Source: an uncultured bacterium
GTDB lineage: Bacteria > Bacillota > Clostridia > Lachnospirales > Lachnospiraceae
Direction: 5' to 3'
Length of the DNA: 64,000 nucleotides
Assembly: GCA_947381965.1 (NCBI GenBank)
Contig: CANCXX010000009.1
Coordinates: 48,413-112,412 of the forward strand
Positions 9,300 to 19,566 of this stretch are shown here, piece after piece (positions within the stretch are counted from its first letter, which is position 1; each line of letters begins with the position of its first letter). The position numbers and the translations under genes are program-made. The notes below the pieces were generated by a model that had not been told where the DNA came from, searched no databases, and worked only from the letters and a program-made list of their open reading frames with translations.

Positions 9300-10004
9300 T
9301 TAAAAAACGGTTGTGGATTTTTGTCTATACAACATAGGAATAATATTCTCTGGCTCTTTTGCAAATACCACAGCCCCCGCTTCTTCCTGCTCCTTCCGTG
9401 TACGGAACCCCCAGGCCACTGTGATGCAATCCATCCCTGCATTTTGGGCTGTGGCAATATCCACTTCTGAATCCCCCACATATACCGCCTGTTCTTTGGA
9501 AATGCCTAAAAGCCGTAACGCTTCAAAAACGCTGTCAGGGCAGGGCTTTTTACGGATCCCCTCCCTTGCACCGATGGCAACGGAAAGGTACTCTTTAAAG
9601 TACTGTTCCCACAGTGCGTCCACCCCTTCCTGCAGTTTATTGGATACAATTGCCATGGGGAATCCCTGTTCTTTTAATTTTAAAAGCAATTCTGCTATTC
9701 CCGGATAAAGTCCTGTTTTGTCATTACAGTGAACACAATAGTGTTCCTTAAAGTCAGCAAAAACTATCTCCTGTTCTTCCTGTGCTGTTCCTTCCGGTAC
9801 TGCCAGCGCTATCAGTCTCTGCACTCCGTTTCCCACAAAATGCCTGATATCCTCCAAAGTACGTTTCGGCATTCCATTTTTTTCAAGGGCATAGTTCACG
9901 CTTTCTTTTAAATCCTCCAATGTATCCAAAAGGGTTCCGTCCAGATCAAAAACCACTCCCTTGTATTTTTTTTCGCAAAAATTCAAACTATTATTATCCA
10001 TCAC
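9300..10004 (-). CDS. HAD-family phosphatase (Gph/PpaX-like)
   Basis: A 234-residue haloacid dehalogenase-type phosphatase of the phosphoglycolate/pyrophosphatase subgroup. Motif I is VFDLDGTLLDTLEDL near residue 18, with a helical cap, motif II VSNK, and motif III/IV KPCPD ... VYVGDSEVDIATAQNAG. The first codon is GTG, sharing a base with the MATE stop (TAGTG); ATG follows immediately and is an equally good start. Coupling to the upstream MATE gene suggests co-translation. The substrate cannot be read from sequence. Confidence 0.88.
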   Translation of the reverse strand: MMDNNSLNFCEKKYKGVVFDLDGTLLDTLEDLKESVNYALEKNGMPKRTLEDIRHFVGNGVQRLIALAVPEGTAQEEQEIVFADFKEHYCVHCNDKTGLYPGIAELLLKLKEQGFPMAIVSNKLQEGVDALWEQYFKEYLSVAIGAREGIRKKPCPDSVFEALRLLGISKEQAVYVGDSEVDIATAQNAGMDCITVAWGFRTRKEQEEAGAVVFAKEPENIIPMLYRQKSTTVF

Positions 10005-11374
10005 TATCCATTTCCTTTCAAAGAATCCATCAGTTTTTTCCTAACTGCCAAAAAACAGACTCCATGGGCAAGAGCTGTCAGCGTCCATGATACCGGATAA
10101 GATATATACAGGGTCCGCAAGGTTCTGTCCCACTGGAATATGGTATAAATCCACACCACCCTAAAAGCACATGCGCCAAGCAGGGACACAATCATTGGCA
10201 TTACCGCATATCCCAGCCCCCGGATGCTTCCCACCAGAACATCCATAATACCACACAGACAATAAAAGGTACATATGATTTCCATCCTTTTAAGTCCATA
10301 GGCAATCACCTCTTTGTCAGAAGAGTACAGCCCTAAAATCTGTTCTCCAAAAAGGACTGCCCCATTTCCCATCAAAAGACCGATTGCAGTTACAAATAAA
10401 AGGCATTCAATTAATATTTTATTAATTCTTTCATACTGTCTGCCTCCTAAATTCTGTCCTGTAAAGCTGACGGCCGTCTGATGAACAGAATTCATAGCTG
10501 TGTAGACAAACCCTTCCACATTGCTCCCAGCCGTGTTTCCAGCCATGGCAACCGAACCGAAAGAATTAACGGATGACTGGATCAGCACATTAGAGATAGA
10601 AAACAAGGACCCCTGTATCCCGGCAGGCAGTCCGATGGCAGCTATCCTTTTAAACTTGTCCCAGTTCATATGAATTTTGTTAAGACACAGCCTGAAACAG
10701 CCTTCGCTTTGCAGAAGGCACCTTATAATCAAAACTGTGGATACACACTGGGAAAGCACTGTGGCTAAAGCCACCCCCGCCACTCCCATATGAAAGCCAA
10801 TCACAAACCAAAGGTTTAAGAGCACATTAATAACCCCGGCAATTATCAGATAAATCAATGGCCGTCTGGTATCCCCTATTGCACGCAATATAGCGCTTCC
10901 AAAGTTAAAAAGAAGCATAGCCGGCATTCCCAGAAAATAGATTCTCATATAAAGTACAGAATGTCCAATTACATTTTCCGGCGTATCCATCAAATGTAGC
11001 AGCGGCCTTGCAGCAATTATACCTACAACTGCAAGTATAAGACCTCCCGCTACACTTACAAGTACTGACGTATGCACTGTCTGGCTGACTTCTTCCTCCT
11101 GTTTTGCCCCATAGTATCTGGCAATCAGTACATTAGCGCCTACTGACAGCCCAATAAACAAATTTACCAGCAAATTGGTCAGCGCACCAGTAGAGCCCAC
11201 CGCCGCCAGCGCTTCATTTCCGGCAAACCTGCCCACCACTACTACATCTGCTGCGTTAAATAAGAGCTGCAGAATCCCTGAAAGCATCAGAGGCAGGGTA
11301 AAAAGCAATATTTTACCAAATAAAGGGCCATTACACATATCAATTTCATATGACTTTTGTACTTTTTTTTCCAT
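10004..11374 (-). CDS. MATE-family multidrug/metabolite exporter
   Basis: A 456-residue inner-membrane protein with about 12 hydrophobic segments in two related halves, typical of the MATE/DinF superfamily that couples export to Na+ or H+. The N-terminus (GPLFGKILLFTLPLMLSGI) and the GRFAGNEALAAVG block are characteristic. GGAGG lies upstream of the ATG. It is divergent from the amidase gene across 71 bp and overlaps the HAD phosphatase by one base. The substrate is unknown. Confidence 0.93.
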   Translation of the reverse strand: MEKKVQKSYEIDMCNGPLFGKILLFTLPLMLSGILQLLFNAADVVVVGRFAGNEALAAVGSTGALTNLLVNLFIGLSVGANVLIARYYGAKQEEEVSQTVHTSVLVSVAGGLILAVVGIIAARPLLHLMDTPENVIGHSVLYMRIYFLGMPAMLLFNFGSAILRAIGDTRRPLIYLIIAGVINVLLNLWFVIGFHMGVAGVALATVLSQCVSTVLIIRCLLQSEGCFRLCLNKIHMNWDKFKRIAAIGLPAGIQGSLFSISNVLIQSSVNSFGSVAMAGNTAGSNVEGFVYTAMNSVHQTAVSFTGQNLGGRQYERINKILIECLLFVTAIGLLMGNGAVLFGEQILGLYSSDKEVIAYGLKRMEIICTFYCLCGIMDVLVGSIRGLGYAVMPMIVSLLGACAFRVVWIYTIFQWDRTLRTLYISYPVSWTLTALAHGVCFLAVRKKLMDSLKGNG

Positions 11375-11445
11375 TTCCGTTTCCTCCGTGAACCTTTTCC
11401 TTCCTTTTCCATATATTAATATAAGATTTTTTTCCAGAGACTATT

Positions 11446-11970
11446 ATGGCTACTATTATTTTAGATGCCGGACATGGAGGCAGTGATTTCGGCGCCACCT
11501 CCATGGGCCGTATGGAAAAGGACGACAATTTACGGCTTGCACTGGCAATTGGCAAGGTTCTCCAAAATGCAGGCGTCAACGTCCTTTACACCCGCACCGA
11601 AGATATCTACGAAACCCCTGCCGATAAAGCCGCAAAAGCAAACAGCCTTCCTGCCGATTATCTCATTTCCCTGCACCGTAATTCCAGTGTTTATCCCAAT
11701 CAGTACATGGGGGTAGAATCCCTGGTCTACAACCGCAGCAGCGCCGCAGGGAATATGGCGGAAAACATTAACAGGCAACTGACTGACATTGGATTTGTCA
11801 ATCTGGGGGTTAATGAACGCACCAACTTAGCCATCCTGCGCCAGACCAATATGCCTGCTGTGTTGGTTGAAGTTGGTTTTATAAACACAGACAAAGATAA
11901 CCGGATTTTTGACTCCCGCTTTCAGGAAACCGCACAGGCAATTGCTGACGGCATTCTCATGTCCCTGTAA
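11446..11970 (+). CDS. N-acetylmuramoyl-L-alanine amidase (Amidase_3)
   Basis: Zinc amidase that cleaves the bond between muramic acid and L-alanine in peptidoglycan. The 174 residues are a bare catalytic domain. Zinc ligands are His in DAGHGG, Glu in GRMEKD and His in SLHRNS; the catalytic Glu is in VLVEVGFINT. No signal peptide or cell-wall-binding domain is visible. It may therefore be exported non-classically or act on internalised wall, and a spore or prophage link cannot be excluded. It is one of few plus-strand genes here. Confidence 0.88.
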   Translation: MATIILDAGHGGSDFGATSMGRMEKDDNLRLALAIGKVLQNAGVNVLYTRTEDIYETPADKAAKANSLPADYLISLHRNSSVYPNQYMGVESLVYNRSSAAGNMAENINRQLTDIGFVNLGVNERTNLAILRQTNMPAVLVEVGFINTDKDNRIFDSRFQETAQAIADGILMSL

Positions 11971-12000
11971 TATTTCCGTGTTCCTATACACATTTTAAAA

Positions 12001-12046
12001 CCTGCTGTATCCCCGCCTTTTGGCAGGAATACAACAGGCCCCTTTT
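12001..12046 (+). terminator. Intrinsic terminator after the amidase gene
   Basis: CCTGCTGTAT pairs with ATACAACAGG around an inner CCGCC/GGCAGG stem, and CCCCTTTT follows. It terminates the amidase transcript and abuts the stop codon of the convergent TPR gene, so it may serve both. Confidence 0.75.
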
Positions 12047-14378
12047 ATAATTTTTCTTCCAAATCCTCCAGGGAAGCATATCCATAAAGAAATGCCGTGT
12101 TCGCCATAATCATTTTTGCCAGATTTTTGTTTTCCGTTAAAAGCTGTGCAATAAATCTCCCATATAAATCCAGGGTTTCATCAGAATAAGTGGACAGCTC
12201 TCCCCTTAAATAAGTCTCATAGGAGGTATTATAAGGAGTATCTTCCGCCGTATGGATGCTGCGCGCATTGCCTGCCGCCTTAGGATATTCTTTCGCAAAT
12301 TCCTCCATCCATGCCACCTGTATCTTAACAATTTCCTCTATAATTTCCTTTTTCATCTCCGGTATTTCCGGGAAGGTATCTTTAATCCCAGCGTACCGCA
12401 AGGGTGCAGTGCTCTCCATCATCCGTCCATATTTTTCGGTAATAAGATTCCATCCCCGGTCATTTGCTTTATGGAAATCGCTGATATAGCTCTTTAGCAT
12501 TTCTTCCGTCCAGGCATAATACTGGCTTTTGCGCATAATGGAAAAGGTATTCCAGTCATCCTGGCAATCCGCCCGTCCGCCTTCATTTTCCACCTTGTCA
12601 AAGGCTTCCCACTCTAATGAAACCAATTCATTTACCAAAGCAGCCTTAAAGGAATCATCCTTCTTTTCCTTTTCAGGAATGCTCCGAAGAATATTGTCCG
12701 TATGGTTATCCAGATAATTGTCCTCGCCGCTGGTCAGTCCCTGCTTTTTCATCTCGGCAATTATCAAAGATACAATAATTTCTATGGTCTGAGGTATCCG
12801 CTCATTCCCTATGGACAGTTCCACCAGGGCATTTAAAATTTCTTTAATTTCCGGCAGCACACGCAGACTGCCCATGCCTTTGTGCATCCATTTATAAAAA
12901 GGAGCATAGGTACGGTTTAACAAATAAACCATTGCCATCGTGTGTTTCATAAATTCTGAAAGCGCTATGGAAGCCGTAACTTTTTCTCCCCGTCCAAACA
13001 TCCGGGAGTAATTGTATTGGCCGGACTGGGCCATAAGCGCCGCTTCCCTGGCAATCTTTTTAATTCTCACCTCTTCCGGATAATAAGCTAAAATTCCTCT
13101 TCTTATTCTGGTAAATTCTCCCAATTCATCTTTAAAAACCTTACCGTTAACAGCCGTTGCCAGCCGGTAATCGTCCAAAAACAGCCACTGGTTCCGGGTA
13201 GTCGGCACATCTCTAAGACCAATCAGTCCCTCATAAAAATCACCAATCCTAAATACCCCTACCCTTTTTTGCGCTTTCAACGTGGTAAAACGGGTAATTC
13301 CCATATAAGTGGAAGGAAGGCTGTCATATGCCCTTTGCAGCTCTTCCCCGATTTCATCATACACTGTGTCTGTAAGCCACAGACAAAATCCCGGTCCAAA
13401 ATCATGATCCCTTGATACCTGATCGTCATAACCAAAGCACTCGGATCCCTCTCCCACAAGTCCCGCCGCAATTGCATTTTCATACTCCGGGAACTTCTGG
13501 TGTATCATGGGCTTTCCATATTCTTCATAAAAAGCCTGGCATAATTCCATTCCGCTTCCAAACTGTCTGTTCTTTACAGGAAGCTCCTTCATTTTTGCCG
13601 TCACCGCATTTAAGTTCTGGAGCGTAATCTCATAAGCCTTACTCTTTCCCACATTCCGTTCAATTTCCATAAGGGCCATCTTATAAAAACGGGCGGATTC
13701 CTCCAGATTACCTGCCATATATTGGGCTTCTCCCATGGCAGAGAGGGCGCCGCTGTAATGATAGTCCTTGTCCTCGTCCATCTCAAAAATTGAAAACGCC
13801 TTTTTCAGATTGTCAATTGCCTCCTGATATTGTCCCAGCTTTAACTGGGAAGCCGCCAGATTGGTATAGGTCACTGCCATTTCAATTCTTGCCTCCCCAT
13901 ATAAAGCAACAATGGAAAGGGCTCGCTTTAGGCAGTCACAGGCGCTTTCATAATCTCCCATCTCCTGGAACAAAAGGCTCATATTGTTATAAAGACTGGC
14001 ATACCTGAAATCTTCCGGCGCCAGTTTCTGCTCATAAACCCCTTTTACCTCCTGATAATAAATCATGGATTCCCGCAAAAGCCCCGCCGCTCTGCAGGCG
14101 TTTGCAACATTCAGCAGCGTGGTCGCATATGCCACAGAACCCTTTAGCCCCGCCTCGTCCATTAAGAGCAACACCTGCCTGCAGCTGGCAATGGACTTAT
14201 CAAATTCGCCCGTTTCCCTGTAATGACCGATAATTTCATTGAGAAGCGTAATCATTGAACTGATGTCCCCTTCCATCTGCGCTTCCTCAATGCTCCGCAG
14301 CAGAAAATCTTCCACCAAATCCACTTTATGCTGTGCAAACAAATTATCCAGCTGTTCCAGCACCTGATCAATCCTCAT
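12045..14378 (-). CDS. TPR - DUF4037 - DUF4125 multidomain protein
   Basis: Predicted 777-residue cytoplasmic protein with three parts. Residues about 20-270 are tetratricopeptide repeats. A nucleotidyltransferase-like DUF4037 follows (GEGSECFGYDD then SRDHDFGPGF). The C-terminal DUF4125 includes LEWEAFDKVENEGGR and CQDDWNTFSIMR. The G-S spacing to the D-H-D cluster fits a minimal nucleotidyltransferase active site. The start at 14376-14378 has GGGAGG 9 nt upstream and is preferred over an ATG 12 codons earlier. The role is unknown; the architecture suggests a peptide- or protein-sensing nucleotidyl-transferring enzyme. Confidence 0.8.
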   Translation of the reverse strand: MRIDQVLEQLDNLFAQHKVDLVEDFLLRSIEEAQMEGDISSMITLLNEIIGHYRETGEFDKSIASCRQVLLLMDEAGLKGSVAYATTLLNVANACRAAGLLRESMIYYQEVKGVYEQKLAPEDFRYASLYNNMSLLFQEMGDYESACDCLKRALSIVALYGEARIEMAVTYTNLAASQLKLGQYQEAIDNLKKAFSIFEMDEDKDYHYSGALSAMGEAQYMAGNLEESARFYKMALMEIERNVGKSKAYEITLQNLNAVTAKMKELPVKNRQFGSGMELCQAFYEEYGKPMIHQKFPEYENAIAAGLVGEGSECFGYDDQVSRDHDFGPGFCLWLTDTVYDEIGEELQRAYDSLPSTYMGITRFTTLKAQKRVGVFRIGDFYEGLIGLRDVPTTRNQWLFLDDYRLATAVNGKVFKDELGEFTRIRRGILAYYPEEVRIKKIAREAALMAQSGQYNYSRMFGRGEKVTASIALSEFMKHTMAMVYLLNRTYAPFYKWMHKGMGSLRVLPEIKEILNALVELSIGNERIPQTIEIIVSLIIAEMKKQGLTSGEDNYLDNHTDNILRSIPEKEKKDDSFKAALVNELVSLEWEAFDKVENEGGRADCQDDWNTFSIMRKSQYYAWTEEMLKSYISDFHKANDRGWNLITEKYGRMMESTAPLRYAGIKDTFPEIPEMKKEIIEEIVKIQVAWMEEFAKEYPKAAGNARSIHTAEDTPYNTSYETYLRGELSTYSDETLDLYGRFIAQLLTENKNLAKMIMANTAFLYGYASLEDLEEKL

Positions 14379-14486
14379 ACATTCCTGCCTCCCTTTTATT
14401 AAGTCTATCCTCAAATTTCTATTTACAAAAGTTGATTGATGTCAAATATTATTGCCATTCTTAAGTCATATGACACCATCACCTGC

Positions 14487-14578
14487 CTAGAGCGTGTTTG
14501 AAAAATCATTTCCAACATCTGCACGCGGAAAACCGCGTCCCCACATTTGCTGGGAAGCATTTTTCAAACACATTCTAG
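14487..14578. mobile_element. MITE-like 92-bp inverted-repeat element
   Basis: Terminal inverted repeats of about 27 bp, each starting CTAG and sharing GTGTTTGAAAAAT, bracket a short core with GCGGAAAACCGC. There is no coding capacity. The right CTAG supplies the TAG stop of the patatin gene at 14575-14577. The symmetry and short length fit a miniature inverted-repeat element; a long terminator-like hairpin is the alternative. Confidence 0.55.
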
Positions 14579-15432
14579 GAACTGTTCATCAGAAAATCCC
14601 ATATTTCTTTTTCCCGTCCCATCGCCTCTTCATATCCATGCCGGTAATAATCCATAAGAACATCCACATTTGACTCATTATTGCTTATGGCAAGCCGGGA
14701 GGGACGCAAAACCAATGCCTTTCCCTGTTTTTCCATCTCTTCAATTTCCATCAGACATTCATTGTACTTTCGGGCCCGTCCTGCTACTGTCCGCACAAAT
14801 GCAGGATACCTGCGATAAAGAGTCCTTATCATCAGCATATAAAAATGCCTGTACTTTTTCCTGTAATCCGACTTTCGGGTAAGAATCACCAGTATTTTCT
14901 CCCACCCCTCTTCCAGCGCCTTGGCAACCGGAAGCGCATCCGCCATTCCTCCATCCAGCATGGGAATATTGTCAATTCTGCTGATCCGTGAAATAAAAGG
15001 CAGGGAATTGGCCGCCCGACAGATTTTCCAGAACTGATCTTCTGTATCAAAGTTCTCATGAAAGATGCTTTTTCCTGTCCTACAGTCCGTTGTATTTATA
15101 ATAAACTTTTTTGCAGAGCTTGTAAACGCATCAAAATCAAAGGGTACCAGCTTTTTGGGTACCACGTCAAATAAAAAATCCATGTCAAAAAAGGTTCCCT
15201 TCTTAAAAAAGGTAGCCGGTCCCATAAATTTTTCTTTTTCCAGTGGTTTAATCACCGCCTCCACTGCCCTGCCCTTTTGCCCCGATACATAGTTCATTCC
15301 CGCATAAGCGCCCGCAGAGACGGCCAAAACATTAGGCACTTCAATGCCCTTTTCCATAAAATAATCCAACACGCCAGCAGCAAAAACACTGCGCATTGCC
15401 CCGCCTTCAATCATTATTCCTGCCTGTTTCAT
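14575..15432 (-). CDS. Patatin-like phospholipase / acyl hydrolase
   Basis: Serine acyl hydrolase of the RssA/YjjU group, 285 aa. Visible elements are the oxyanion loop (GGAMRSVFAAGVLDYF), the nucleophile Ser in AVSAGAYAG, and the Asp of DGG in MLDGGMADALPV. The first glycine of the GxSxG elbow is Ala here, a conservative departure. There is no signal peptide, so it is probably cytoplasmic or membrane-associated. Its stop codon lies inside the inverted-repeat element at 14487-14578, so the native C-terminus may have been changed by that insertion. Confidence 0.85.
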   Translation of the reverse strand: MKQAGIMIEGGAMRSVFAAGVLDYFMEKGIEVPNVLAVSAGAYAGMNYVSGQKGRAVEAVIKPLEKEKFMGPATFFKKGTFFDMDFLFDVVPKKLVPFDFDAFTSSAKKFIINTTDCRTGKSIFHENFDTEDQFWKICRAANSLPFISRISRIDNIPMLDGGMADALPVAKALEEGWEKILVILTRKSDYRKKYRHFYMLMIRTLYRRYPAFVRTVAGRARKYNECLMEIEEMEKQGKALVLRPSRLAISNNESNVDVLMDYYRHGYEEAMGREKEIWDFLMNSS

Positions 15433-15605
15433 TTGTAACCCGCCATCCTTAACCTCTAGCAGTCATGGTTCCGACCATGATGCCGCTTCAGTTGGTAGTT
15501 TATAACACTTATTACTTATTATACTGCATTCATGTTTTTTTTCAAGCATCACCCCCGGGCCAATACCTACATATTATACATTAAAAACACAAAAGGAAAT
15601 ATTTT

Positions 15606-16520
15606 ATGTACGTTTCTATTGGTATTGTTATTATTGCATTGCTGATTATTTCCCTGTTCGCCTTCTGGCGAAAGCGCAAAGCTATAGAAAAAGTATGCTC
15701 CATGACCCCTATAGAAAAATGTGAACTTCTCAATTCATTGATAGAACCCTTCGGTTACTGCTATGACCAGCGTCAGGACATTATTTCTTCAAGAAATGAC
15801 GCCTGGCAGCGGGAAGTGGGATATACGGCATTTTTTGACCGAGCTGCCTCACACTTTAACATGGTTTTTGACTATCTGCCAGTTTATTTCCATTACCAAA
15901 ACAGAACATGGCTGATAGAACTGTGGAAAGGACAGTACGGAATTAATACCGGTTCAGAAGTAGGCGTTTATTATGCCGACAGACTGCTTTCAGAAGAAGA
16001 AGTTTCGACTGCTCTTTTCCATGCCGTGGATGACCGGGATATGCTTCCCATCTCTATGGAATTGTTTAGAGGCCGGGACTTGTTAGCCTCCCTGTCCAAA
16101 AAAACCTGGTGGCTTACTATCTTTTGCATGGGAATGTTTTCTCAACCTCCGCAGTTAAATCTGGAAGTCTCTATCCATTTTCAGGACTGCGATATGCGGT
16201 GCAGCTTTCTAAACGCTCTTTTACAGACTGGATTTCCAAAAGATTCTGTCCGTGCCTGCGGCAACACTGTATCCATCCAGTACTGCGGCAAGCCAAACAG
16301 AAAATACGGCTTTTGGCAGCGTATCAGCCGCAAGTGGGCACAGTTTACCAACCGTATATTCTGCCGCATTTACTTGTGTATTACCAAGTGTTTTTCACTT
16401 ACCGCAGATAAACTTCTTTACCTGTACTATCTGCTGCCCTTTGCTTTCCGCAAAATGCTGCGGGTTCGCAGGTTTGGCAGGCATAAATCCAAATGTAAAA
16501 ATAAGCGCCATTGCAGGTAA
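15606..16520 (+). CDS. DUF4474-domain membrane protein
   Basis: A 304-residue protein with one N-terminal membrane anchor (residues 3-21) and a soluble domain. The domain has features I associate with DUF4474: PFGYCYDQRQDI, DAWQREVGY and LIELWKGQYGI. A hydrophobic, basic C-terminal tail follows (about 240-304), possibly a second membrane association. AAGGAAA lies upstream of the ATG. The function is unknown. It is followed 63 bp later by a phosphoesterase on the same strand, probably one transcript. Confidence 0.75.
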   Translation: MYVSIGIVIIALLIISLFAFWRKRKAIEKVCSMTPIEKCELLNSLIEPFGYCYDQRQDIISSRNDAWQREVGYTAFFDRAASHFNMVFDYLPVYFHYQNRTWLIELWKGQYGINTGSEVGVYYADRLLSEEEVSTALFHAVDDRDMLPISMELFRGRDLLASLSKKTWWLTIFCMGMFSQPPQLNLEVSIHFQDCDMRCSFLNALLQTGFPKDSVRACGNTVSIQYCGKPNRKYGFWQRISRKWAQFTNRIFCRIYLCITKCFSLTADKLLYLYYLLPFAFRKMLRVRRFGRHKSKCKNKRHCR

Positions 16521-16583
16521 CATTTAGCAGGGCGCTTATCCGCAAAAACATGCTTAACAAGTCATCATAAACAGGAGGAATCC

Positions 16584-17462
16584 ATGAGTTATTTTTCCCG
16601 TCTTTCCCATGCTTTTGAAAATGCACCTGTACTGCCCCTTACTATGGGCAGCCGGTATGCCATAATCAGCGATTGTCACAGAGGCAGCGGCAACTCCAAC
16701 GATAACTTTTTAAAAAACCATAACCTGTATTTTACAGCGCTTAACCACTATTATGCACGGGGCTTTACCTATATTGAACTGGGAGACGGGGATGAACTGT
16801 GGGAAAATCGGAGAATGAGCCAGATTATCGAAATCCATAATAACGTGTTCTGGCTCCTCTCCCTCTTTCACAGACAAAGCAGACTTTACATGGTCTATGG
16901 CAATCATGATATGGTAAAGAAAAAGAAGCAATACAGCAAAACCTTCTGTGCCAGCTACTTCTGTACAGATACCCAGTGCCAGCAGACGCTTTTTCCGGAT
17001 TTAACCTTTCATGAAGGTATTATTTTGGAAAACACCAGTATGAATTACCGGCTTTACCTTACCCATGGGCACCAGGCGGATATAATGAATTCCACCTTTT
17101 GGAAACTGACCCGGTTTCTTGTCCGCTATCTTTGGAAGCCCCTGGAACGTTTCGGTGTTCTTGACCCCACCAGCGCTGCCAGAAATTATACTGTAAAGGA
17201 CAAGATGGAACAGCGTCTAAGCAGCTATGCCACCATGCAGCAAAAACCAATAATTGCCGGACACACCCACAGGCCTCACCTTGACCCGGATTCTCTTTTT
17301 TATATGAATACCGGAAGCTGTGTCCATCCCCGCTGCATCACCTGTCTGGAAATTGAACGTGGAAAAATCACTCTTGTAAAATGGACTCTTTCCGTAAAAA
17401 AAGACAGAACCCTCTATGTTGCAAGAGAAGTTCTGTCTGAAGGAAAACTACTGTATCCCTAA
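16584..17462 (+). CDS. Metallophosphoesterase (calcineurin-like)
   Basis: A 292-residue binuclear metal phosphoesterase. The family motifs are in order: ISDCHRGS, GDGDE, GNHD, THGHQAD and GHTHRP. Asp in the first motif is followed by Cys-His rather than the usual x-His with Val or Leu, still giving D-x-H. AGGAGGAATCC precedes ATG. There is no signal peptide. It is paired with the DUF4474 gene and convergent with gdhA 16 bp away. The substrate cannot be told from sequence. Confidence 0.88.
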   Translation: MSYFSRLSHAFENAPVLPLTMGSRYAIISDCHRGSGNSNDNFLKNHNLYFTALNHYYARGFTYIELGDGDELWENRRMSQIIEIHNNVFWLLSLFHRQSRLYMVYGNHDMVKKKKQYSKTFCASYFCTDTQCQQTLFPDLTFHEGIILENTSMNYRLYLTHGHQADIMNSTFWKLTRFLVRYLWKPLERFGVLDPTSAARNYTVKDKMEQRLSSYATMQQKPIIAGHTHRPHLDPDSLFYMNTGSCVHPRCITCLEIERGKITLVKWTLSVKKDRTLYVAREVLSEGKLLYP

Positions 17463-17478
17463 AGTCTATAAAAAGGAG

Positions 17479-18828
<1,350 letters not shown>

Positions 18829-18913
18829 TTAAATATAATTAGTATAATTGTGGTATAGTATTCTTGTATACAATAAAGGGTGAAAACTCCCTTTCTAAAC
18901 CAGAACACCATAC

Positions 18914-18944
18914 AAAAATACACAGGCTGATTGTCCTGTGTATC
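18914..18944 (-). terminator. Intrinsic terminator between the 143-aa gene and gdhA
   Basis: On the minus strand ATACACAGG pairs with CCTGTGTAT across an 8-nt loop and is followed by a T-run (TTTTTG). It lies downstream of the 143-aa gene and upstream of gdhA, insulating gdhA. Confidence 0.7.
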
Positions 18945-19060
18945 TGACTTCTTTGCCCATATCGTATTATATAACGTACCTTTAAAAATCACAATACACT
19001 TTAAGCAATTAAATTATAAAAGTTTTTAAAAATACAAAGAAAAACAATTCTATAGAATGC

Positions 19061-19492
19061 TTATAAATATTTTTTTAATCTTTCTATATTCTTTTCTTCA
19101 AAATCCATCAACTCTTTTGCCACTTCCATTGAGACCTCTCCTGCGTTTTCATGATGATTAATCGCTTTCCACATACTTGTAAGCCCCCGGTTAGAACCTT
19201 GAATCATCAATTCCGCAATATGGCTGGTACTGGTATTTAACATTGTGTTTGCCTTAACCCCGCCCTTAAGCATCAAATCCTGAAATCCTGTTTCCCTGTA
19301 GGAAGGCGCTTTTCCGTCAAGAAGCCTGTCTGTAGCCTTATTATAAATATCCCCATACTTCATGGACTCTCTTGCAACCTGTATGGCCAGACTGTCATCA
19401 TAAACTTTTTCGCTTATGGTATCTATTGCTTTCATTGCCATCTTCGCATTTCTTTGTACTTCCTGCAAAACCTTAACATCATCGCTTCTCAT
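19061..19492 (-). CDS. Small all-helical protein of unknown function
   Basis: A 143-residue, charged, predicted all-alpha protein without membrane segments or signal peptide. It has two long helical regions (about 1-60 and 85-143) and a middle stretch rich in Ser/Thr. No Cys is present and no metal-binding cluster is evident. A ferritin-like or coat-associated fold is conceivable but not shown. It lies 74 bp downstream of the Gfo/Idh/MocA oxidoreductase on the same strand and ends at a good terminator, so the two may be co-transcribed. Confidence 0.7.
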   Translation of the reverse strand: MRSDDVKVLQEVQRNAKMAMKAIDTISEKVYDDSLAIQVARESMKYGDIYNKATDRLLDGKAPSYRETGFQDLMLKGGVKANTMLNTSTSHIAELMIQGSNRGLTSMWKAINHHENAGEVSMEVAKELMDFEEKNIERLKKYL

Positions 19493-19566
19493 ATTTTACC
19501 ATCCTTTCAGCTAAACTTATACCTGCTAAAAGTATTCCCGGATGGCTGTTTTTCATACCTGGAGCG

